This document shows, piece after piece, positions 5,953 to 7,926 of a stretch of DNA of 7,926 nt (positions within the stretch are counted from its first letter, which is position 1; each line of letters begins with the position of its first letter). The position numbers were made by a program, and so were the translations under genes. Under the pieces are notes generated by a model. That model was not told the DNA's origin. It ran no database searches and saw only the letters and a list, made by a program, of their open reading frames with translations. This stretch comes from Clostridia bacterium (GTDB lineage Bacteria > Bacillota > Clostridia > Oscillospirales > CAG-272). Location: positions 1 to 7,926 of the forward strand of contig JAFQPC010000147.1 of assembly GCA_017411935.1 (NCBI GenBank), in the 5' to 3' direction.

Positions 5953-7371
5953 ATGGAAAATTTTGCGTATCCAAAGCTGATGCAATATTTTAGGGAGATT
6001 TCTGCGATCCCGCGTCCCTCGTATCACGAGGATGCCATCGCGGACTTTCTCGTTTCGTTTGCCCAAGCACGGGGATTTTCCTACGTGAGAGACGAGTGGA
6101 ATAACGTTCTGATCAGCGCACCTGCCACGGCAGGGCTCGAAAACCGTTCTCCTGTCCTTTTGCAAGGGCACACCGATATGGTCTGCGAGAAAAACAAAGG
6201 GGTGGAACACGATTTTTTGCGAGATCCGATCGCGCTCTGTGCAGAGGGGGATTGGCTGCGTGCTGAGGGAACAACACTTGGCGCAGACAATGGTGTTGCC
6301 GTGGCGGCAATGCTTACTATTTTGGACGGAGAAGCGCACCCGCCGATCGAATGCTTGTTTACCTCAAGTGAGGAGGTCGGACTTGACGGAGCGAAAAATT
6401 TTGACTATACGAGGGTCTCTGCCCGAACGATGCTCAATATGGACGGCGCGGACGATGGGGAGATCATCGTTGGTTGCGCGGGCGGAGCACGAAGCGATCT
6501 CTTTCTTCACGGAGAGAAGATCCCGTGTGAGGAGACTTGTTACCGTTTGTCGATCCGCGGTCTTGCGGGCGGACATTCGGGGGAGGATATTCACCGAGGA
6601 CGTGCCAATGCCAATTGCTTGCTCGGACGGTTGCTTTCGGAGATTTTGACGGAGCAGGAGATTCGGTTGGCAAGTGTCGAGGGCGGCAACAAAGATAACG
6701 CCATACCGCGTGAGGCATCAGCAGTGCTTTGGGTGATGGATTTTGAGAGAGCTAAGCGAGCGGTCGATGCCCTATGGCAAACGATTCTCAGAGAGCTTTG
6801 CACAGAGGATTCCTCCGCGGAGCTTTCCTTTGTACCGTGCGAGACGGCAAGAATGGTATTTGATTCTTGGATGACGAAACGTCTTGTGACTCTGCTTTCT
6901 GTGCCGAATGGCGTTCTTGCGATGGAAGAAAACGCGCCTGATCTCGTACAGTTCTCGCGCAATCTCGGCGTGATTCACAGCGAACAGCAGGGGATCAAAG
7001 TGACCTTTTCCTCTCGTTCGGCAAAGAACGAGCAGATCGACGCATCGCTCACGGAGCTTGACGCTTATGCGTTGCATACCCAAGCGGAGATCACACACCA
7101 CAGCCGCTATCCCGGCTGGGAGATCGCCGAACGCTCCGAGCTTCGCGAGAAGTACGCCGAGATCTTCTCTGGACTTTTCGGACGTGAGCTTCGTATTGCT
7201 TCGATTCACGCAGGACTTGAGTGCGGGTTGATCAAACAAGCCGTTCCTACGATGGATATGATCTCTTGCGGTCCGAGGATCAAAAATCTTCATTCTCCCG
7301 ACGAGCGATTGGATCTTCGGTCCCTCGAACGATTTTTCCTTTTAATTACCGAGGTGCTCAAAACGATATAA
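5953..7371 (+). CDS. pepD: PepD-type aminoacyl-histidine dipeptidase (M20 metallopeptidase)
   Basis: PepD-type enzymes hydrolyse Xaa-His and other dipeptides (carnosinase-like) in the cytoplasm using two metal ions, usually zinc, and so supply amino acids from peptides. The 472-residue length fits the PepD branch (about 485 in E. coli). The metal site can be read directly: H73 with catalytic D75 in GHTDM, bridging D112 in GADNG, E140 (general base) and E141 in SSEE, D164 in NMDG, and H447 in LHSPDE. The DGEIIVGCAGG stretch (168-178) after D164 is typical of PepD. The middle part (about 190-380) should be the lid or dimerisation domain, with GGHSG at 206-210. ATG 5953 has AGGAG (5943-5947) 5 nt upstream. 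The gene ends with tandem stops TAATAA (7369-7374). No clear promoter of its own was found, so it may depend on readthrough past the hairpin after mreB. True substrate preference cannot be read from sequence. Confidence 0.93.
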   Translation: MENFAYPKLMQYFREISAIPRPSYHEDAIADFLVSFAQARGFSYVRDEWNNVLISAPATAGLENRSPVLLQGHTDMVCEKNKGVEHDFLRDPIALCAEGDWLRAEGTTLGADNGVAVAAMLTILDGEAHPPIECLFTSSEEVGLDGAKNFDYTRVSARTMLNMDGADDGEIIVGCAGGARSDLFLHGEKIPCEETCYRLSIRGLAGGHSGEDIHRGRANANCLLGRLLSEILTEQEIRLASVEGGNKDNAIPREASAVLWVMDFERAKRAVDALWQTILRELCTEDSSAELSFVPCETARMVFDSWMTKRLVTLLSVPNGVLAMEENAPDLVQFSRNLGVIHSEQQGIKVTFSSRSAKNEQIDASLTELDAYALHTQAEITHHSRYPGWEIAERSELREKYAEIFSGLFGRELRIASIHAGLECGLIKQAVPTMDMISCGPRIKNLHSPDERLDLRSLERFFLLITEVLKTI

Positions 7372-7374
7372 TAA

Positions 7375-7415
7375 AACAGCCGATACGGAAGACCCGTATC
7401 GGCTGTTGCTTTTTT
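7375..7415. terminator. Bidirectional intrinsic terminator between convergent genes
   Basis: A perfect 14-bp stem pairs 7375-7388 with 7394-7407 around the 5-nt loop AAGAC. It is followed by GC and six T residues (7410-7415), which suits termination of pepD. On the - strand the stem is followed by a shorter U-rich run ending TTTTATTATA, so it can also end the antiporter transcript whose stop codon is at 7418-7420. Its position between two converging genes fits a shared terminator. Confidence 0.93.
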
Positions 7416-7417
7416 AT

Positions 7418-7926
7418 TTAGTTGGCTTTTGCATTCTGCTTTTTCGTGATCGCCTTGATCACAAAGAGCGTTGCTACCGTCAGCACGATTCCGAGGGGCA
7501 GGCAGATCCAGATGTTCTGCACGAAGCCCGAGATCACGAACATGACGAAGGAGATTGCCGCAACCGTGATGGCGTAAGGCATCTGCGTCGAAACGTGATT
7601 GAGGTGGTTGCACTGACCGCCCGCAGAGGACATAATCGTCGTGTCGGAAATGGGAGAGCAGTGGTCACCGCAGACCGCACCGGCAAGGCAAGCCGACATA
7701 CCGATGATGAGAAGCTCGCTTCCCTCGGGGAAGATCGCAACAACGATCGGAATGAGAATACCGAACGTACCCCACGACGTACCCGTCGCAAAGGCAAGCA
7801 CGCAAGCAACGAGGAAGATGATGGCGGGGAGCAGAGAACCGAGTGCTGCTGCTTGTCCGCTCATAACTTCGCCTACAAAATACTTTGCGCCAAGAGCTCC
7901 CGTCATGTTCTTGAGCGCGGTCGCAA
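7418..7926 (-). CDS. NhaC-family Na+/H+ antiporter, C-terminal part (5' end outside window)
   Basis: This membrane transporter probably exchanges Na+ (or a substrate with Na+) for H+ in the NhaC/MleN group. Only the last 168 residues are in the window, and the frame stays open to the right edge with no start codon needed, so roughly the first two thirds of the protein lies beyond. Seen here are four hydrophobic spans rich in Gly and Ala, including an FATGTSWGTFG segment between two helices. The family-typical GDHCSPISDTT motif is followed by CNHLNHVSTQMPYA. The C-terminus is short and basic (KAITKKQNAKAN). The gene converges on pepD and shares the terminator at 7375-7415. NhaC-family members also include malate/lactate-Na+ exchangers, so substrate and symbol are left open. 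Confidence 0.92.
   Translation of the reverse strand, partial: ATALKNMTGALGAKYFVGEVMSGQAAALGSLLPAIIFLVACVLAFATGTSWGTFGILIPIVVAIFPEGSELLIIGMSACLAGAVCGDHCSPISDTTIMSSAGGQCNHLNHVSTQMPYAITVAAISFVMFVISGFVQNIWICLPLGIVLTVATLFVIKAITKKQNAKAN

Noticed and set aside
4588..6339. Very long antisense open frame (583 codons) on the - strand
   Set aside because: It lies opposite comF, mreB and the start of pepD, all of which have clear motifs and ribosome binding sites. It crosses the intergenic regions, its product is rich in His, Arg and Cys with no recognisable domain, and its length follows from codon bias of the true genes.
1..7926. Mobile element, CRISPR array, phage or defence system
   Set aside because: No transposase, integrase, nuclease, regularly spaced repeats or long inverted repeats were seen. 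All convincing genes are housekeeping types with similar codon use.

Overview
The window looks like ordinary chromosomal DNA from a Gram-positive, Clostridia-like member of the Bacillota (possibly a gut Oscillospirales or Christensenellales relative). This is inferred from an S-box riboswitch ahead of metK, strong GGAGG-type ribosome binding sites before every gene, consensus sigma-A promoters with 17-nt spacers, a RecD2 of the type found without RecBC, a zinc-finger ComF, and MreB and NhaC-family proteins. No mobile element, CRISPR array, rRNA or tRNA was seen. Genus-level placement is not possible by eye.

Positions 1-1380 hold a promoter, a SAM-sensing riboswitch with an intrinsic terminator, and metK (S-adenosylmethionine synthetase). 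The aptamer has no room for the P4 hairpin usual in SAM-I riboswitches, which is the most unusual thing in the window. Positions 1435-4737 carry a small one-helix membrane protein of unknown function, recD2 and comF, all on the + strand. The gaps are 54 bp, 31 bp and a 4-base ATGA overlap, with no recognisable terminator between them. The four genes therefore look like one transcription unit under the riboswitch, which would tie a DNA-repair helicase and a competence-type protein to SAM level.

Positions 4738-4845 are a short intergenic region with a near-consensus promoter for an MreB-family cell-shape gene (4846-5886) that has no mreC or mreD beside it. A perfect 13-bp hairpin follows; its U-run lies on the wrong side for + strand termination. 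Then comes an M20-family dipeptidase of the PepD type (5953-7371). A strong bidirectional terminator separates it from a convergent, 5'-truncated NhaC-family Na+/H+ antiporter gene on the - strand that runs off the right edge.

Functionally this is housekeeping: SAM synthesis, DNA repair and uptake, cell shape, peptide breakdown and ion exchange. I found no convincing new multi-gene system. The points worth a second look are the P4-less riboswitch, the reach of its control, the unknown small membrane protein and the oddly oriented hairpin.
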